Of a DNA stretch of 64,000 nucleotides, positions 37,551 through 46,724 are shown piece after piece. Made by a program: the position numbers and the translations under genes. Origin of the DNA: Serratia sp. AKBS12 (GTDB lineage Bacteria; Pseudomonadota; Gammaproteobacteria; Enterobacterales; Enterobacteriaceae); contig NZ_JANUSB010000017.1 of NCBI RefSeq assembly GCF_024793895.1, forward strand, positions 186,001 to 250,000, given 5' to 3'. Position 1 is the stretch's first letter. Every line of letters starts with the position of its first letter. The notes beneath the pieces were generated by a model. That model had not been told where the DNA came from, made no database searches, and saw nothing but the letters and a program-made list of their open reading frames with translations.

Positions 37551-37660
37551 ATTATGGATAAGAAAATCAGGGTTAAAAGATTTTGGCCGACGGTTGTTGG
37601 CTATACTGTGGGAGGCAACGTTACCGCAGACGTAACGGCTTGGGCGCTAAGGGAAAACAT

Positions 37661-38272
37661 ATGCTATTGAGAATCGCAAGGTGGCTGTTTCAATTACCAG
37701 GCAGGCTGTTTGGTCGCATTTTTAACAGCCGTCTGACGCTATTTATTTTCTTTATGCTGATCGCCGTCGGGATATTTGGCACCAAACGCTATCTGCGCGC
37801 TCAGCAACAGCAAGACGAGCTGACCAGCGCAGCGCCGGCACATTACGACATCAAGCGCGGATTGCCGCTGCGTGAAGCGCGCGAACAGTGCGGAGGTCCG
37901 TTGCATGACAACGACGGCCAGCCGTGGCCCGCCGTTGCGGGCTATATCCACCAGCCCGAACGGCCGGCCGGCAGCCGTTCGCAACGCATCACGCTGGAAA
38001 ACCAACGCAATGACTTTGCCGTGCTGGTGAAACTGGAAACCCCGGAACATCCACACCAGTTGGCGGAAGTGTTCATTCCCGCTGCGGCCAGTTTTGCCGT
38101 CAACGTCTCGGCGGCGGGCAAGTACGTTTTGAAGATCCGCGACATAAAAAGCGGCTGCAGCTTTCGCTCGCAGCCGTTTCCGTTGGCGGTAGAACATAAC
38201 TGGCGTCTGCCGCTGAGCCTGCATGGCCACGGCGAGGTGGAGTATCAGGCCATCAGCGCCAGTGAGTTTTAA
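37661..38272 (+). CDS. Membrane-anchored protein of unknown function
   Basis: A 203-residue protein with one N-terminal membrane helix (LTLFIFFMLIAVGIFG, after a basic amphipathic segment) and a periplasmic part. Visible features are REAREQCGGPLHDN, a strand-rich middle (FAVLVKLETPEHPHQLAEVF) and a lone-cysteine KSGCSFRSQPFPL segment; the two cysteines could form a disulfide. The ATG at 37661 follows AAGGGAAAA. The reading frame extends further upstream but without a ribosome site. Family not recognised. Confidence 0.6.
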   Translation: MLLRIARWLFQLPGRLFGRIFNSRLTLFIFFMLIAVGIFGTKRYLRAQQQQDELTSAAPAHYDIKRGLPLREAREQCGGPLHDNDGQPWPAVAGYIHQPERPAGSRSQRITLENQRNDFAVLVKLETPEHPHQLAEVFIPAAASFAVNVSAAGKYVLKIRDIKSGCSFRSQPFPLAVEHNWRLPLSLHGHGEVEYQAISASEF

Positions 38273-38281
38273 GGCGTGCGG

Positions 38282-38554
38282 TTATTTCTTCACCGGATGA
38301 TCGCGGCGGAACAGCGTCCAACTCTCCAGTTCCTCACCGCTTGGCAAGGTACAGGTCGAATACTGCCCCTGCGCATTCTGTTTGGCGTTTAGGGTACCGC
38401 CAATTTTGCTGCAGTAGACGTCCGCCGGATTCGCCATACCGATCGGGCTAGTCTGCGGTGGAGGCGGTGCGTCGTTGCTCTTAACCTGTTGACATCCTTG
38501 CAGCATCGCCACACCGGCAAGCAGAGAAAACAGTAGGTGCTTTTTCATATTCAA
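38282..38554 (-). CDS. DUF333 family lipoprotein
   Basis: A 90-residue lipoprotein: signal MKKHLLFSLLAGVAMLQGC with the lipid-bearing Cys at about residue 21, then the DUF333 core (ANPADVYCSKIGGTL ... CTLPSGEELESW) with two cysteines that may form a disulfide. Function unknown. The preceding DUF2501 gene on the same strand ends 16 bases upstream, so they may be one operon. Confidence 0.82.
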   Translation of the reverse strand: MNMKKHLLFSLLAGVAMLQGCQQVKSNDAPPPPQTSPIGMANPADVYCSKIGGTLNAKQNAQGQYSTCTLPSGEELESWTLFRRDHPVKK

Positions 38555-38570
38555 TTTTTACTCACGCCGT

Positions 38571-39053
38571 TCAGGAAAGGAAGGATTTACCCTGCTCCAG
38601 TACCAGATCGCAGGCCTTTTGCTTCACTTTTTCGGTGATCTGCGAGGTACCCAGGCTGTTGAGATCCAGGCTTTTGCCTTCGCCAGTCTGCAACAGGCCA
38701 CCCAATCCTTGTTGATAATCCTGGCTGTTGGCGTTGGCACTGCTGCTGATGCCCAGTTTATCCATCAGTTTGGTCTGCACGTCTGCAACGCCGTTTTGCG
38801 ACAGCACGTTGTTCTTCACGCAATATTGCAGAATGCCGGCCGCGTTGGTCATGCTGCTGGAGCTCAACGCCTTGTCACCACCGTTCAGCAGACCGGTCAG
38901 GCTGGACAATGACATCCCGCCGCTTTCACCGCCTGATTGGCTTAGGCCGCCGGCTGCATCACTAATAGAATCCATCAGACCAGCCGCGTTAGCCGTACCG
39001 GCCATAGATGTGGTCAATGCCAATGCCAGCAGTAAGCGATGCTTGCTGTTCAT
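38571..39053 (-). CDS. DUF2501 (YjjA-like) secreted protein
   Basis: A 160-residue exported protein with signal peptide MNSKHRLLLALALTTSMAGTANA. The mature part matches DUF2501, the family of E. coli YjjA: GLLNGGDKALSSSSMTNAAGILQYCVKNN and KQKACDLVLEQGKSFL hold two cysteines. The ATG at 39053 starts the signal peptide and has AGGAG before it. Function unknown. Confidence 0.82.
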   Translation of the reverse strand: MNSKHRLLLALALTTSMAGTANAAGLMDSISDAAGGLSQSGGESGGMSLSSLTGLLNGGDKALSSSSMTNAAGILQYCVKNNVLSQNGVADVQTKLMDKLGISSSANANSQDYQQGLGGLLQTGEGKSLDLNSLGTSQITEKVKQKACDLVLEQGKSFLS

Positions 39054-39185
39054 ATGATTAAGCTCCTGTTTTATCTTCGGTAGGCGGCAAACCGCCGGAC
39101 ACAAGTTCGAACGTCATGCTCGCCAACAAGTTCCATCCAGCGGGCAGATAATGCAATTTTCGGAATAGTCAGGACGAGGCAAAGC

Positions 39186-39779
39186 TTAGAACTGCCAGCG
39201 CAGCCAGGCAAAGAATACGTTGCCATTGTTGTAGGTGCCGGGAATATAGGTAGCCTGGAACGTCAGGCTTTTATAACCAATGGAGGCCAACGGCAATGGC
39301 GCCGGGATCGGGATATAGTTCCAGTTGTCACGTGCGGTTACGCTGGCAGTAAAGCCCAGACCAAGGCGGAAGTCCTTATCGTCCAGCGGGCGCCAGATCT
39401 TTTCATAGGCGTAGCCGCCAATAGGTTCCCATTTGTTAAAGGAATCCTTGAACGCCATCAGGTAAATACCGTGCCAATCGCCGTCCTGATCGAAGCGCGA
39501 AATACCATAACCAGCGCCCCATGGACGTTCGTTGTACTTGTCGATGTGCTCGTCGTCGTACGTCCAGCGGTTGTGCCAGGTGATCGCCGGCAGATAGATA
39601 TCCTTGTTCGGCGAGTTGTTCCAGGTTTCAGCCACGTTATGGGTAAAGCGCTGCCATAAACCGGGCTGTTCAGCCTGCACGGCAGTGGCATTTTCTGCAC
39701 CAACCTCGGCGTGCGAAGGTAGTGTAGAAAACATCAACGCCATACCGCATGCCAACGGTGTCCATTTAGAAAACATCAT
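39186..39779 (-). CDS. pagP: PagP, lipid A palmitoyltransferase
   Basis: A 197-residue outer-membrane enzyme that moves palmitate from phospholipid to lipid A, altering the outer membrane barrier. A signal peptide (ends SHA) precedes an eight-strand barrel. The catalytic triad residues are visible: His in ITWHNRW and the Asp-Ser pair in [11 protein letters not shown]. The C-terminus ends WLRWQF. Two adjacent ATG codons can serve as start (39779 or 39776). A weak PhoP-like repeat lies about 180 bases upstream. Confidence 0.92.
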   Translation of the reverse strand: MMFSKWTPLACGMALMFSTLPSHAEVGAENATAVQAEQPGLWQRFTHNVAETWNNSPNKDIYLPAITWHNRWTYDDEHIDKYNERPWGAGYGISRFDQDGDWHGIYLMAFKDSFNKWEPIGGYAYEKIWRPLDDKDFRLGLGFTASVTARDNWNYIPIPAPLPLASIGYKSLTFQATYIPGTYNNGNVFFAWLRWQF

Positions 39780-40660
39780 AAAACTCCTGTATAAATTACG
39801 GCCGGGGATTCTTACCGATCGAACTTGCAAGATCAACCCAGACTTTTGCCAATCCCATCGCTAACCGATATTTGTTGTCGATTCATTAAGTTTAGCCGTT
39901 GGGCATTGTTGTGTCCGATGGGCTTGCAAGAGCGCTCCACGCACCGTGGCATTCTTAAACGCCATGCTAACGCCTTCCCCTGCTGACGATCTGTCGGAAA
40001 ACTCCGTTTTGACGTCAAACAATTAATCGCCACCCAGGCCGTTAACAAAGCTTTACCCTCGTCGCCAACGCGCGTGTGATCGCCAGCGCATTATCTGGCC
40101 GGACCTGCGGGCATCGGCGTTATCCCCGTCACAGCGCGCACCGGTTACCAGTTTGTTATTTGGGTGTAAATTAAAAGTAACACACCCTGGTATTATAACT
40201 ATTCCATAAGCTACTTATTGATTTCAGCAGAGGTTTCGCCAGCGCGTAATCCCGTTTGCAGCTGACCTGGGTGTGACTCAGACTCATTATTGCATGTCAT
40301 ACAGGTAGGATTATTAGTAATAGTAAAAGTACCGAAGCTATCCAGTTAGGGTTATTCCCCCACCGTCCATCGCCCAATGCGGTATTAAGTTCGTTTTTTT
40401 TCTGGCGAGAAAAATACCCGCTCATGCTGTTGAAGCCGACCATGACCCTGCGTTCTAGTATTTTTTAACGTAAAGCCCGGCATACATAACTACCGTTCGC
40501 CTACTGACCTACCGATCTTGAAGCAATCAGCGCTTTCCATAACTGTTAATACCAGCTGGCGCAATATGCTTTTCGCGCCATTCGCTAACGCAATAACACC
40601 GGCAAAGCTGATTGCTGATTTCTGCCTGATAAAACCAACACAATAAATTCGGAGCAAGAG
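39780..40660. other. Long intergenic region between pagP and ipdC
   Basis: There are 881 bases with no supported gene. The left part must carry the pagP promoter; TAAACG-N5-CTAACG at 39956-39972 resembles a PhoP box on the minus strand but one half is poor. At 40165-40182 there is a TyrR-like box with a possible -10 (TATAAC) 12 bases on. From there to the ipdC start about 460 bases could be a long untranslated leader. No other known element was recognised. Confidence 0.4.
40165..40182 (+). promoter_or_regulatory. Candidate TyrR box upstream of ipdC
   Basis: TGTAAATTAAAAGTAACA matches TGTAAA-N6-TTTACA at ten of twelve defined positions, including the essential G and C. It lies inside a wider GGGTGT/ACACCC inverted repeat. 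TyrR is known to control ipdC in related bacteria. Confidence 0.5.
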
Positions 40661-42337
40661 ATGAAAGTCACCATCGGACAATTTATTCTGCAACAACTGC
40701 ACGCACTGAATATCGAGCATATTTACGGCGTGCCCGGCGATTATAATCTGTCGTTGCTGGAGTTGATTGAGCATGACAACCGGCTGCAGTTTATTGGCAA
40801 CTGCAATGAATTGAATGCCTCTTATGCCGCTGACGGCTATGCGCGCATGAAAGGTGCCGGCGCGTTAATCACCACTTACGGCGTTGGCGATCTGGCGGCG
40901 TTGTCCGGCATTGCCGGCGCTTACGCTGAATCCTCACCGGTAATATGCCTGGCCGGCACCCCGCCGCTGCACGCCATGAAAAGCCATGCGTTAATGCATC
41001 ATTCTCTGGCCGACGGCAATTTTGACAATGTGATGAATTGCTTTAAACAGTTCACCGTCGCGCAGGCGTTGATTACGCCGGAAAATGCCGCTATGGAAAT
41101 TCCACGGGTTCTGACGGCCGCCTGGACCGAAAAGAAACCGGTCTATTTACAGCTGCCGTCAGACATTTGCGAGGTAGAGATCGAGGTAACCGCCGTGCTG
41201 GCGCCGCGTCTGCCAGCCAGCGATCGCTACAACCTGCAACTGGCTGCCAGCGCCTTGCTACGGCGCTTGCAACAGGCACAGCGACCGGTGATGCTGATCG
41301 ATCAGATGGTCGATCGCTATCAGTTACAGCAACTGGTGGTGGAGGTTGCCCATAAATTCGCCATTCCGCTGACCAATATGCCAACCGCAAAATGCATTAT
41401 TGCCGAAACCACCGCCGGCTGGATGGGCGGCTACAGCGGTAATCTGTCAAGACCGGAGCTGTTTGCCCTGATGGCAAACTCTGACTGCGTGCTGAACTTT
41501 GGCGCACGGCTGGTGGATTCGACCACCGGTTACTTTTCGCATCAGATCCCAACCGAAGGGCAGATAGAAATTCAACCGTATACGGTGAAACTGGACAACG
41601 TCACCTATCCGGCGGTGGCTGCCGCCGATCTGTTGCAGGCACTGCTGGACGGTGCCGCCGATGATGCAGCGACGCCGATGACCGTCCTGCCCAACCCGCG
41701 CCACAAACTGCCCGCCCCCAGCGACGCCCCACTCGATCAGGCCTATTTTTGGCAGCGTATGAGCCGATTTATTGCCGAAGACGACGTGCTGGTGGTCGAA
41801 AACGGGACTTCGGGAGCGGCCATCGGCGGTATGCGCATGCCGAACGGGGTCAAGGTGGTGAACCAACCGATCTGGGGCTCTATCGGTTATACCTTGCCGG
41901 CGCTGCTCGGCACGCTGATGGCCGCGCCGGAACGTCGGCAAATACTGTTCATTGGTGATGGTTCGTTCCAGTTGACTGCCCAGGAAGTGTCAACGCTGCT
42001 GCGTTACGAGCAAAAACCCATTATCTTCCTGATAAACAATGACGGTTACACCATCGAACGTTATATCCTCGGTGAAGCATCATCGTACAACGATATTGGC
42101 CGCTGGGATTATGCCGCGCTCCCAGCGGTGCTCAACACCGAGGCGCGCCCGTTCTGCGCCGCCGTGGAAACCGGCCAACAGCTGGAACTGGCACTGGAAC
42201 ACGCATCGCGCCAGGACCGACTGGCGTTTATTGAGGTGAAATTACCGATGATGGATACGCCACCGGTGATGAAGGAGTTCTGCAACCGCTGTAACAACTT
42301 CAACTTCGGCCTGCGCAACCCACGCCGCTGCGCCTAA
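40661..42337 (+). CDS. ipdC: IpdC, indolepyruvate/phenylpyruvate decarboxylase
   Basis: A 558-residue thiamine diphosphate enzyme that decarboxylates indole-3-pyruvate or phenylpyruvate to the aldehyde, a key step of indole-3-acetic acid synthesis. It opens with the family segment HIYGVPGDYNLSLLE, has the catalytic HHSLADGNF region, and the ThDP motif GDGSFQLTAQE ... NNDGYTIER. GGAGC precedes the ATG. Phenylpyruvate and related 2-oxo acids are possible alternative substrates. The aldehyde product could be oxidised by the FeaB dehydrogenase encoded 3 kb away. Confidence 0.9.
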   Translation: MKVTIGQFILQQLHALNIEHIYGVPGDYNLSLLELIEHDNRLQFIGNCNELNASYAADGYARMKGAGALITTYGVGDLAALSGIAGAYAESSPVICLAGTPPLHAMKSHALMHHSLADGNFDNVMNCFKQFTVAQALITPENAAMEIPRVLTAAWTEKKPVYLQLPSDICEVEIEVTAVLAPRLPASDRYNLQLAASALLRRLQQAQRPVMLIDQMVDRYQLQQLVVEVAHKFAIPLTNMPTAKCIIAETTAGWMGGYSGNLSRPELFALMANSDCVLNFGARLVDSTTGYFSHQIPTEGQIEIQPYTVKLDNVTYPAVAAADLLQALLDGAADDAATPMTVLPNPRHKLPAPSDAPLDQAYFWQRMSRFIAEDDVLVVENGTSGAAIGGMRMPNGVKVVNQPIWGSIGYTLPALLGTLMAAPERRQILFIGDGSFQLTAQEVSTLLRYEQKPIIFLINNDGYTIERYILGEASSYNDIGRWDYAALPAVLNTEARPFCAAVETGQQLELALEHASRQDRLAFIEVKLPMMDTPPVMKEFCNRCNNFNFGLRNPRRCA

Positions 42338-42343
42338 TCAGTC

Positions 42344-42380
42344 GGGTGAGGGACAAACGGCATCACCGGCTCCCTCACCC
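42344..42380. terminator. Hairpin between ipdC and the DUF1615 gene
   Basis: Ten perfect pairs GGGTGAGGGA/TCCCTCACCC with a 17-base loop lie between two convergent stops. Confidence 0.6.
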
Positions 42381-42390
42381 ATGATGATTG

Positions 42391-43506
42391 TTATTTGGCG
42401 CGGGCCAGGCAACGCTGGCGACGCTCGTCAACCCGTTTGGCAAACCAGGCCGTAGTCAACTTGCGGGTAATTTTCGGGCTTTCGAGCGTAATGCCCGGCA
42501 GCACTTCACGCGGCAACTTTTTACCTTCGGTTTTTTCTGCCAGCGCAAACACCTGTTGGTAAACATCGGTATGCTCGAAATCGAGGCTATCGCCCTTCTC
42601 CAGCGCCCGCCGGATGGCTGAATTGCTGATATCCAGTCGTTTGCCCAACGCGCGCACCGCCAGTTCGGTGGAGCCCGGTTTGTCGGTACCGTAGTTAATC
42701 AAGTCACCGTCCAGCGCCAGCGGAATGCCGCTCGCGCGACTGAGCGCGCTCTGGAATGCCGCATTGCGGCTGGCGTACCAACCGGCGTTGAAATCGGCGA
42801 AACGGTACAGCGAACGGCTGTAATTGGCCGGATAGCCGAGCAGGTGCATGATACCGAAATACATGCCGCCACGCCGGCTGAAGACCTCGCGACGGATCGT
42901 ACCGTCAATCGGATATGGATACCCTTTGGCATTGGCCTCGGCAAAGGCAATGCTCACCTGCATGGGTCCGCCGGTATGCACCGGATTCAGATTGCCGAAC
43001 AGTCGTTGGCCCATCGGCACCATATCGATAAAATCATCAAAGATGGCGCTCAGCTCCTTTTCACTGCGCACCTTGTCCAGTCGGGCGCTGTAACTCTTGC
43101 CGTTCGGCGAGGTAATCATCAGCGCGGCGCGCACCAGGAAATGCGGGATATGCAGTTGATCGGCACGGCGGTCGATCTCTTTCCAGGCGATCTTCGGCAG
43201 GCCGGGCACCTGCGGATCGGCCTGGAAGGTCGACTCCTGCTCGGTGACCGCCAGTACGGAACAGATGTTCTCGTCGCTCGCGTCGAGGCCCTGCGCGGCA
43301 AATGCTGCGGTAATATCCGTCGCCCACCCCTGGCGATCGTTGGCGCTGTTCGGCATCAATTTGATGACCTGCGCCCTGACGTCTGCCGGTCGGCGCTCGG
43401 GCGCTTCGGTGGGGGTTTTGCTGGCACACCCGGCCAACACCAGCAACGCGGTCAGCATTAGCGGTCGAAAGGCGGGGAGGGGTTCGAAATGGCGGTTATA
43501 AAACAT
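42391..43506 (-). CDS. DUF1615 family lipoprotein
   Basis: A 371-residue lipoprotein with lipobox LVLAGC (Cys about 27) and a full-length DUF1615 domain. NICSVLAVTEQESTFQADPQVPGLPKIA resembles the glutamate-containing motif of lytic transglycosylase-like folds, so a peptidoglycan-related role is possible, but this is inference. It is divergent from tehB and convergent with ipdC. Confidence 0.8.
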   Translation of the reverse strand: MFYNRHFEPLPAFRPLMLTALLVLAGCASKTPTEAPERRPADVRAQVIKLMPNSANDRQGWATDITAAFAAQGLDASDENICSVLAVTEQESTFQADPQVPGLPKIAWKEIDRRADQLHIPHFLVRAALMITSPNGKSYSARLDKVRSEKELSAIFDDFIDMVPMGQRLFGNLNPVHTGGPMQVSIAFAEANAKGYPYPIDGTIRREVFSRRGGMYFGIMHLLGYPANYSRSLYRFADFNAGWYASRNAAFQSALSRASGIPLALDGDLINYGTDKPGSTELAVRALGKRLDISNSAIRRALEKGDSLDFEHTDVYQQVFALAEKTEGKKLPREVLPGITLESPKITRKLTTAWFAKRVDERRQRCLARAK

Positions 43507-43674
43507 CTTTTCCCTGATTATTATGGCATCGGCGTAAACGACGTTATCTCAGCTGCCGTTTATGATCCAGTACCCGCCGCTGAAAACTGCCCTGCGTTAT
43601 GCTGTGGATGGTAAAACACGCCAATAACATGCATTATATATACAACTTAATCAGACCTGAGGCTGGAGAATGAC

Positions 43675-44271
43675 ATGTCGATAACGACGCAACCGGAAGA
43701 CTACTTTCATCAAAAATACGGCCTGAGCCGTACCCATTCGGAAGTGATCGCCGCAGCCCGCCAGATCGCGGCAGGCAAGGCGCTGGATCTGGGCTGTGGT
43801 GGCGGGCGAAACTCGCTATATCTCAACCTGAAGGGGTTCGAGGTAACCGCCTGGGACAAGAATGCACTCAGCATCGCCGAACTGAACCGGATCATTGATG
43901 CCGAACGCCTGAGCCACATCAGCGCCAGCGAACAGGACTTGAATAGCCATCGCTTTAGCGGCGCCTATGATTTTATTCTTTCCACCGTGGTGATGATGTT
44001 TCTGCAACCCGCAACCATCCCCACCATGATTCAGGACATGCAGTCCAGCACCGTCAGCGGCGGTTACAATCTGATTGTCGCCGCCATGGACACGCCGGAT
44101 TTCCCTTGCCCGCTGCCGTTTCCGTTCACCTTCAAACCCGATGAACTGAAAAATTATTATCGCGACTGGGAAATTGTGAAATATAACGAGGACGTCGGTG
44201 AGCTGCATAAAACCGATGCCAATGGCAAGCGCATCCAACTGCGTTTTGCCACCTTGCTGGCGCGAAAATGA
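43675..44271 (+). CDS. tehB: TehB, tellurite methyltransferase
   Basis: A 198-residue SAM-dependent methyltransferase that detoxifies tellurite or similar oxyanions. It starts [24 protein letters not shown], has motif [20 protein letters not shown] and [23 protein letters not shown], all typical of TehB. The partner membrane protein gene tehA is not adjacent. GGAG precedes the start. Confidence 0.9.
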   Translation: MSITTQPEDYFHQKYGLSRTHSEVIAAARQIAAGKALDLGCGGGRNSLYLNLKGFEVTAWDKNALSIAELNRIIDAERLSHISASEQDLNSHRFSGAYDFILSTVVMMFLQPATIPTMIQDMQSSTVSGGYNLIVAAMDTPDFPCPLPFPFTFKPDELKNYYRDWEIVKYNEDVGELHKTDANGKRIQLRFATLLARK

Positions 44272-44389
44272 TTGTTCAGGCAATGCAGATTGCCAAGCCC
44301 AACGCGCAGCGTTAGGATCAGGCCCGGCCCAAGCGGGGCCAGGGATAACGCCGATGCGTTGCGCGTATTAAAAGGCTTGTGAGGTTAAT

Positions 44390-45028
44390 GTGTTAGAGAG
44401 TTTTGGCATCCTGAATTTATGGACTTATCTCGCCGGGGTGATTTTTATTATTGTCCTGCCGGGCCCAAATAGCCTGTTTGTGTTGAAAATGGGTATTTCG
44501 CGCGGCGTTCGTGCCGGTTATACCGCCGCCCTGGGCGTGTTTATCGGTGATGCCATTTTGATTTTTTGCGCCTATATCGGCGTTGCTACGCTGATCCGCA
44601 CCACGCCGTTCCTGTTTACCCTGGTGCGTTATTTGGGTGCCCTGTATTTGCTGTTCCTCGGCGCAAAACTGCTGTACGCCACTTTCATCCAAAAAAATCA
44701 AACGGCGCACCCGCCGCTGGAAAGCAGCAACAGCATTCTGCGCAAATCGTTGACGCTAAGCCTGACCAATCCCAAGGCCATTCTGTTTTACGTGTCGTTC
44801 TTCGTGCAATTTATTGATTTTAATTACGCGCACCCTGGGCTGTCCTACACCATTCTGGCGCTGATTCTGGAGTCGGTGAGCTTTGTCTACATGACCACGC
44901 TGATCTTTGCCGGCAGTATGCTGGCGCATTTCTTCAGCCATAAAAAAGCCCTGGCCAAATTGGGTAACGGCCTGATTGCCCTGCTATTCCTCGGCTTCGC
45001 CACCCGGCTGGCCACCCTGAGCTCATAA
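44390..45028 (+). CDS. leuE: LeuE, leucine efflux protein (LysE family)
   Basis: A 212-residue inner-membrane exporter of the RhtB/LysE type. It is close to E. coli LeuE throughout ([66 protein letters not shown]). Six hydrophobic helices are expected. The start is a GTG; no ATG lies near in frame. It precedes feaB with a promoter region between them. Confidence 0.9.
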   Translation: MLESFGILNLWTYLAGVIFIIVLPGPNSLFVLKMGISRGVRAGYTAALGVFIGDAILIFCAYIGVATLIRTTPFLFTLVRYLGALYLLFLGAKLLYATFIQKNQTAHPPLESSNSILRKSLTLSLTNPKAILFYVSFFVQFIDFNYAHPGLSYTILALILESVSFVYMTTLIFAGSMLAHFFSHKKALAKLGNGLIALLFLGFATRLATLSS

Positions 45029-45078
45029 CCTTCCTGGCAGCGTACTGCGGTACGCCTTGCCTTGCCAATGCTGAAGAT

Positions 45079-45115
45079 TGTCAGGCTGGGCAAATCAATT
45101 GTCAGGCAAACAAAA
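45079..45115 (+). promoter_or_regulatory. Two FeaR-type sites upstream of feaB
   Basis: TGTCAGGCTGGGCAAA (45079-45094) and TGTCAGGCAAACAAAA (45100-45115) both fit TGNCA-N8-AAA, the FeaR motif reported for E. coli. They are direct repeats 21 bases apart, two helical turns, and about 70 bases before the feaB start. Confidence 0.7.
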
Positions 45116-45141
45116 GCCCTCGCGACAAAAACGCCTAGACT

Positions 45142-45162
45142 GGTCACGTTAAGTGACCTTTT
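45142..45162 (+). promoter_or_regulatory. Hairpin with T-run in the feaB leader
   Basis: GGTCAC-GTTAA-GTGACC is a perfect inverted repeat followed by TTTTC, and outer AGAC/GTCT could pair around it. It could be a terminator of upstream transcription (leuE) or an attenuating element. Confidence 0.45.
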
Positions 45163-45180
45163 CGTCTGACAGGAGGGCGT

Positions 45181-46680
45181 ATGCCTGACAATACCGTAAG
45201 CATTCTGGACAGCGTGTCGCAGTTTCTGGATCGTCAACATGGCCTGTATATTGACGGGCAATGGCAGCCCTCACAGGCCGAACAGCGGCTGCCGGTACAT
45301 AACCCCGCCGACGGTCGGCAGATTTCCTCTACCGCCGACGCCTGCGCCGAAGACGTTGCGCATGCCGTAACCTCGGCACATCGGGCGTTCACCGCCGGCG
45401 TCTGGTCGCAGCGCCTGCCGGCCGAGCGTGAACGTATCCTGTTGCGCTATGCCGATCTTGTCGAACAGCACGCCGAACAGCTGGCGCAACTGGAAACGCT
45501 GGAGCAGGGTAAATCGATCATGATTTCCCGTGATTTTGAGGTTGGCAGCACGCTGAACTGGATGCGTTACACCGCCGGCCTGACCACAAAGATCGCCGGC
45601 CAAACGCTGGACGTCTCCATCCCGATGCCGCCGGGGGCCCGTTATCAGGTCTACACCCGCAAGGAACCGATTGGCGTCGTGGCCGGCATCGTGCCGTGGA
45701 ACTTCCCGCTGATGATTGGTATTTGGAAGGTGATGCCAGCGCTGGCGGCCGGTTGTTCGATCGTAATCAAACCGTCGGAAACCACGCCGCTGACGCTATT
45801 GCGCATGGCCGAGCTGGCCAGCGAAGCCGGTATCCCGCCAGGCGTATTTAACGTGGTGACCGGCCGGGGCTCGGTATGCGGCAAGGCGTTGACCGAGCAC
45901 CCGCTGGTGGCCAAGGTCAGTTTCACCGGCTCAACGCCGGTGGGCAAAGGTATCGCCCGAGCGGCTGCCGACCGCTTAACCCGCGTAACGTTGGAGCTGG
46001 GCGGCAAAAACCCGGCAATCGTATTACAAGATGCCGACATCACGCAGGTGGTTGAAGGCCTGATGATGGGGAGCTTCCTCAATCAGGGGCAGGTGTGTGC
46101 CGCCAGTTCACGCATTTATATCGAAGCGCCGATTTACGATAAAGTGGTCGCCGGTTTTGAACAGGCGGTGAAATCGCTCAGCGTCGGCCCCGGCATGGAT
46201 CCCCATGCGCAGATCACCCCGCTGGTATCACGCAGTCACCGCGACAGGGTTGCCGCCTTTCTCGACGATGCCAAAGCCAAACATGCCGAACTGATCGGCG
46301 GCGCCAATGGCCCGGCGGGTGACGGTTTCTATATTCCCCCGACTCTGGTCATTAATCCGGCAGCAAATCTCAATCTGACACGAGAGGAAGTGTTTGGCCC
46401 GGTAGTGAACCTGATCCGCGTAGCCGATGGCGAAGAAGCGCTGCGGCTGGCCAACGATAGCGAATACGGACTGACCGCCAGCCTGTGGACCACCAGCCTG
46501 CAAGCCGCGATGGCCTATACGCCACGTATTCAGGCTGGCACGGTGTGGGTCAACACGCATACATTGATCGACGCCAATATGCCATTCGGCGGTTTCAAAC
46601 AATCCGGCACCGGCCGCGATTTTGGCCCGGACTGGCTGGACGCCTATACCGAGACAAAATCCGTGTGTATTCGTTACTGA
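45181..46680 (+). CDS. feaB: FeaB-type phenylacetaldehyde dehydrogenase
   Basis: A 499-residue NAD-dependent aldehyde dehydrogenase that oxidises phenylacetaldehyde-type aldehydes to acids. Motifs: NAD-binding PWNFPLMIG and [11 protein letters not shown], catalytic Glu in [11 protein letters not shown] and catalytic Cys in [11 protein letters not shown] strong AGGAGG site precedes it. FeaR sites upstream and the convergent feaR gene support the FeaB name. The amine oxidase gene tynA is not in the window. Confidence 0.88.
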   Translation: MPDNTVSILDSVSQFLDRQHGLYIDGQWQPSQAEQRLPVHNPADGRQISSTADACAEDVAHAVTSAHRAFTAGVWSQRLPAERERILLRYADLVEQHAEQLAQLETLEQGKSIMISRDFEVGSTLNWMRYTAGLTTKIAGQTLDVSIPMPPGARYQVYTRKEPIGVVAGIVPWNFPLMIGIWKVMPALAAGCSIVIKPSETTPLTLLRMAELASEAGIPPGVFNVVTGRGSVCGKALTEHPLVAKVSFTGSTPVGKGIARAAADRLTRVTLELGGKNPAIVLQDADITQVVEGLMMGSFLNQGQVCAASSRIYIEAPIYDKVVAGFEQAVKSLSVGPGMDPHAQITPLVSRSHRDRVAAFLDDAKAKHAELIGGANGPAGDGFYIPPTLVINPAANLNLTREEVFGPVVNLIRVADGEEALRLANDSEYGLTASLWTTSLQAAMAYTPRIQAGTVWVNTHTLIDANMPFGGFKQSGTGRDFGPDWLDAYTETKSVCIRY

Positions 46681-46724
46681 TCGCCATGCCCTCCCCAACG
46701 CGGGAGGCATGTCTCAGCCACGGT

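Noticed and set aside
39956..39972. PhoP-box-like repeat before pagP
   Set aside because: One half site matches at only three of six positions and it is 180 bases from the start; not enough for a call.
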